From Acidobacteriota bacterium (GTDB taxonomy: Bacteria > Acidobacteriota > Terriglobia > Terriglobales > Acidobacteriaceae), in assembly GCA_019351975.1 (NCBI GenBank), contig JABBOG010000014.1, positions 1-64,000 on the forward strand: a DNA stretch of 64,000 nt, in the 5' to 3' direction. This document shows, piece by piece, positions 61,471 through 64,000 of this stretch. A program made the position numbers and the translations under genes. A model generated the notes under the pieces. That model saw only the letters and a list, made by a program, of their open reading frames with translations, did not search any database and was not told the origin of the DNA. How positions within the stretch are numbered: the first letter of the stretch is position 1; each line of letters starts with the position of its first letter.

Positions 61471-63336
61471 ATGAGCAGCAGCACCATCGCTCCAGAGAGC
61501 CAAATCGCCACACCCTCTTCGAATCACCACACCATCACCAACGACCTCTCCATCCACATCGCCACCGTCAACGGCTCTGGCTCGCAGTCCGCAAACACCG
61601 TCCTTCTCCGCAGCATCTTCAGCATGGGAGTCCCCGTCTCCGGCAAAAACCTCTTCCCATCCAACATCGCCGGTCTCCCCACCTGGTACACCATCCGCGT
61701 CAGCAAATACGGCTGGGTCGCGCGCAAAACCGACGTCGATCTCCTCATCGCCATGAACCCCGACACCGTCGCCGACGACATCCGCAGCCTCCAGCCCGGC
61801 GCCTCCCTCATCCTCGACGAAGCCCTCAAAATCACCGACCGCCGCCCCGACCTCACCTACTACACCGTCCCCTTCGATCAACTCGTCATCGCCACCGGCG
61901 CCGAAGCCAAGCTTCGCAAGCTCATCAAAAATATGGTCTACGTCGGCGTCGCCGCGCAGCTCCTCTCCATCGATCTCCCCTCCATCGAAGCCGTCGTCCG
62001 CCAGCAGTTCGCAAAGAAGCCCAAAGCCGCGGCACTCAACTGGAGCGCCGTTCAGATCGGCTTTGACTTCGCCGCCAGCAACCTCTCCAAGCACGACCCC
62101 CACACCATCGCTCCCATGAACGCCACAGCAGGGAAGATCATCATCGACGGCAACGCTGCCTCCGCCATGGGAGCCATGTTCGCCGGCGTCACCGTCGTCA
62201 GCTGGTACCCCATCACACCCTCCTCATCCGTCGTCGAACAGCTCATCGGCTACCTCAAACGCCATCGCATCGAACCCGACGGCAAAGCCACCTTCGCCGT
62301 CGTTCAGGCCGAAGACGAGCTCGCCGCCATCGGCATGGTGCTCGGCGCAGGATGGGCTGGTGCCCGTGCCATGACCGCCTCCTCCGGCCCCGGAATCTCC
62401 CTTATGGCCGAGTTCGCCGGCCTCGGCTACTACGCCGAAATCCCCGGCGTCATCTTCGACATCCAGCGCACCGGCCCCTCCACCGGCCTTCCCACCCGCA
62501 CCTCCCAGGCCGACCTCAGCTTTGTCGCCGGCCTCTCTCACGGCGACACCAAACACGTCATCCTCCTCCCCGGCACCGTCAAAGAGTGCTTCGAGTTCGG
62601 CATCCAGGCCTTCGATCTCGCCGAGCAGCTCCAGACCCCCATCTTCGTCCTCTCTGACCTCGACCTCGGCATGAACAACTGGATGTCCGAGCCCTTCGAC
62701 TACCCCACAGCCCCTATCACCCGCGGCAAAGTTCTCAACGCGCAACAGCTTGAAGAGCTCGGCGGCTTCGCCCGCTACAAAGACGTCGACGGCGACGCCA
62801 TACCCTACCGCACCCTCCCCGGCACCGACCACCCCGCCGCCGCCTACTTCACCCGTGGCAGCGGCCATAACGAGCGCGCCCAGTACACCGAACGTCCCGA
62901 CGACTACCAAAACAACATGCTCCGCCTCGCCCGCAAGTTCGACACCGCCAAAACCCTCGTCCCCGCGCCCATCCACGAAGGCACCGGCAGCGCCTCCATC
63001 GGCATCATCGCCTTCGGCAGCAGCCACTGGGCCATCATCGAGTCCCGCGACCAGCTCCACCGCGAGTCCCATATCGAAACCGACTACCTCCGCATCCGCG
63101 CCTATCCCTTCACCCCCGAACTCGACGCCTTCGTCGCCGCCCACGACCGCATCTTCGTCGTCGAACAAAACCGCGACGGCCAGCTCCTCAACCTCCTCAA
63201 AGTCGATCTAGACCCCGCCCAGATCATAAAACTGCACTCCATCCGCCACTTCAACGGCCTTCCCATCGACGCCCGCACCGTCACCCGCGCCATCGCCTCG
63301 CACGCCGCACCATCGCCCCAAGGAGCACACATCTAG
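61471..63336 (+). CDS. korA: 2-oxoacid:ferredoxin oxidoreductase, fused gamma-alpha subunit
   Basis: 621 residues from ATG at 61471 (AAGGA seven bases upstream); the frame is open far upstream but unrelated. The N-terminal gamma domain (IATVNGSGSQSANTVLLRSIFSMGVPVSGKNLFPSNIAGLPTWYTIRVS) is followed by the alpha/pyrimidine-binding domain from about 215 (GNAASAMGAMFAGVTVVSWYPITPSSSVVEQL, TASSGPGISLMAEFAGL, QADLSFVAG). A domain II/CoA-site region closes the protein. With KorB it decarboxylates 2-oxoglutarate or a related 2-oxoacid, making acyl-CoA and reduced ferredoxin. The substrate cannot be distinguished. It diverges from the nuo operon. Confidence 0.92.
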   Translation: MSSSTIAPESQIATPSSNHHTITNDLSIHIATVNGSGSQSANTVLLRSIFSMGVPVSGKNLFPSNIAGLPTWYTIRVSKYGWVARKTDVDLLIAMNPDTVADDIRSLQPGASLILDEALKITDRRPDLTYYTVPFDQLVIATGAEAKLRKLIKNMVYVGVAAQLLSIDLPSIEAVVRQQFAKKPKAAALNWSAVQIGFDFAASNLSKHDPHTIAPMNATAGKIIIDGNAASAMGAMFAGVTVVSWYPITPSSSVVEQLIGYLKRHRIEPDGKATFAVVQAEDELAAIGMVLGAGWAGARAMTASSGPGISLMAEFAGLGYYAEIPGVIFDIQRTGPSTGLPTRTSQADLSFVAGLSHGDTKHVILLPGTVKECFEFGIQAFDLAEQLQTPIFVLSDLDLGMNNWMSEPFDYPTAPITRGKVLNAQQLEELGGFARYKDVDGDAIPYRTLPGTDHPAAAYFTRGSGHNERAQYTERPDDYQNNMLRLARKFDTAKTLVPAPIHEGTGSASIGIIAFGSSHWAIIESRDQLHRESHIETDYLRIRAYPFTPELDAFVAAHDRIFVVEQNRDGQLLNLLKVDLDPAQIIKLHSIRHFNGLPIDARTVTRAIASHAAPSPQGAHI

Positions 63337-63338
63337 CC

Positions 63339-64000
63339 ATGTCCACCGCCCCCATCGCACCCGCCAAAACCAACAGCATCGGCCTCCAGGTCCTCGACTA
63401 CCGCGGCAGCAAAACTACCCTCTGCGCCGGCTGCGGCCACAACGTCATCACCGAGCGCATCCTCGAAGCCTTCTACGACATGGGCATCCAGCCCGAGCGC
63501 GTCATGAAGATGAGCGGCATCGGCTGCTCCTCCAAAACCCCCGCCTACTTCATGTCCCGCTCCTTCAGCTTCAACTCCGTCCACGGCCGCATGCCCTCGG
63601 TCGCCACCGGCGCTCTCCTCGCCAACAAAACCATGCACTCCATCGGCATCTCCGGTGACGGCGACACAGCCTCCATCGGCATCGGTCAGTTCGTCCACCT
63701 CATGCGCCGCAACCTCCCCATGATCTACATCGTCGAAGACAACGGCGTCTACGGCCTCACCAAAGGCCAGTTCTCCGCCACCGCCGACATCGGCTCCAAG
63801 CTCAAAACCGGCGTCATCAACGACCTCCCGCCCATCGACATCTGCGCCCTCGCCATCCAGATGGGCGCCACCTTCGTCGGTCGCTCCTTCTCCGGCGACA
63901 AAAAACAGCTCTCCGCCATGCTCAAGGCCGCCATCGCCCACCGCGGCACCGTCCTTCTCGACGTCATCTCCCCTTGCGTCACCTTCAACGACCACGAGGG
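63339..64000 (+). CDS. korB: 2-oxoacid:ferredoxin oxidoreductase beta subunit, partial
   Basis: Begins two bases after the korA stop, with AAGGAG upstream, and runs off the right edge at about 220 residues. TLCAGCGHNVITERI, MSGIGCSSKTPAYF and ISGDGDTASIGIGQFVHLMRRNLPMIYIVEDNGVYGLTKGQFSAT are the thiamine-diphosphate-binding KorB/PorB motifs (GDGD...N metal site). The absence of a fused ferredoxin domain at the N-terminus is normal for the two-subunit KorAB class, which reduces external ferredoxin. The C-terminus is not visible. Confidence 0.94.
   Translation, partial: MSTAPIAPAKTNSIGLQVLDYRGSKTTLCAGCGHNVITERILEAFYDMGIQPERVMKMSGIGCSSKTPAYFMSRSFSFNSVHGRMPSVATGALLANKTMHSIGISGDGDTASIGIGQFVHLMRRNLPMIYIVEDNGVYGLTKGQFSATADIGSKLKTGVINDLPPIDICALAIQMGATFVGRSFSGDKKQLSAMLKAAIAHRGTVLLDVISPCVTFNDHE

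Noticed and set aside
61468-63168. Long antisense frames (211 and 314 residues) within korA
   Set aside because: Their translations are low-complexity Gly/Ala/Asp/Val-rich strings produced by the high third-position G+C of korA; no family resemblance or ribosome sites.
63333-63995. 220-residue antisense frame over korB
   Set aside because: Shadow of korB with the same low-complexity composition; korB has clear thiamine-diphosphate motifs.

Overview
The window looks like chromosomal DNA from an Acidobacteriota member, probably class Terriglobia (Granulicella, Edaphobacter or Terriglobus-like). This is inferred from protein flavour (aminotransferase, RibBA, nuo and kor layout) and moderately high G+C, not from a 16S gene. 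It holds about 50 credible protein genes, two tRNAs and one dense patch of insertion-sequence debris. No CRISPR array, prophage or replication origin is visible.

Layout. (1) 1-5000 is a mobile-element graveyard. A serine recombinase runs off the left edge and is ATGA-coupled to a small DUF5372-like partner. Next come an IS66 transposase 3' remnant, an IS21 element with recognisable inverted ends (istA broken, istB intact), an IS256 transposase 3' remnant and an antisense fragment resembling IS66 orfA. The elements abut or interrupt one another. (2) 5020-27363 is an exopolysaccharide locus. It has a Wzx/Wzy-type core: WbaP-like initiating transferase, Wza, Wzc autokinase, flippase, Wzy-like polymerase, and GT2, GT8 and three GT4 transferases. 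It also has a GH16 glycanase, a 2OG-dioxygenase-like enzyme, an OafA-like acyltransferase and the cassette ACP - FkbH-type HAD protein - SGNH protein - MBOAT acyltransferase. By eye this block is poorer in G+C than the right half of the window. tRNA-Ser(TGA) closes it. (3) 28364-31750 holds a small conserved-looking protein, RibBA with an atypical GTP cyclohydrolase half, a HAD hydrolase and an aminotransferase. (4) tRNA-Val(TAC) precedes a three-gene RND efflux operon (32353-38166), which is convergent with an OmpR-type two-component system. (5) 40394-48662 holds a 1231-residue GH13-like protein, a helix-hairpin-helix lipoprotein, a polyprenyl diphosphate synthase, YajQ, TatD and a sugar MFS transporter. 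(6) 48795-61113 is a complex I operon in the order nuoA-B-C-D-I-H-J-K-L-M-M-N, with two nuoM genes and no nuoE, nuoF or nuoG. (7) korA and korB (2-oxoacid:ferredoxin oxidoreductase) diverge from nuoA; korB runs off the right edge.

How the parts work together. The exopolysaccharide locus should build a lipid-linked repeat unit, flip it, polymerise it and export it. The ACP/FkbH/SGNH/MBOAT cassette would add an acyl (possibly glyceryl-type) substituent. The complex I operon matches the 'two-NuoM' type. Its lack of the NADH module and its divergent pairing with a ferredoxin-reducing KorAB suggest it may take electrons from ferredoxin, unless nuoEFG lie elsewhere. A 66-bp array of six 11-bp units sits directly upstream of nuoA and is the most striking non-coding signal in the window.
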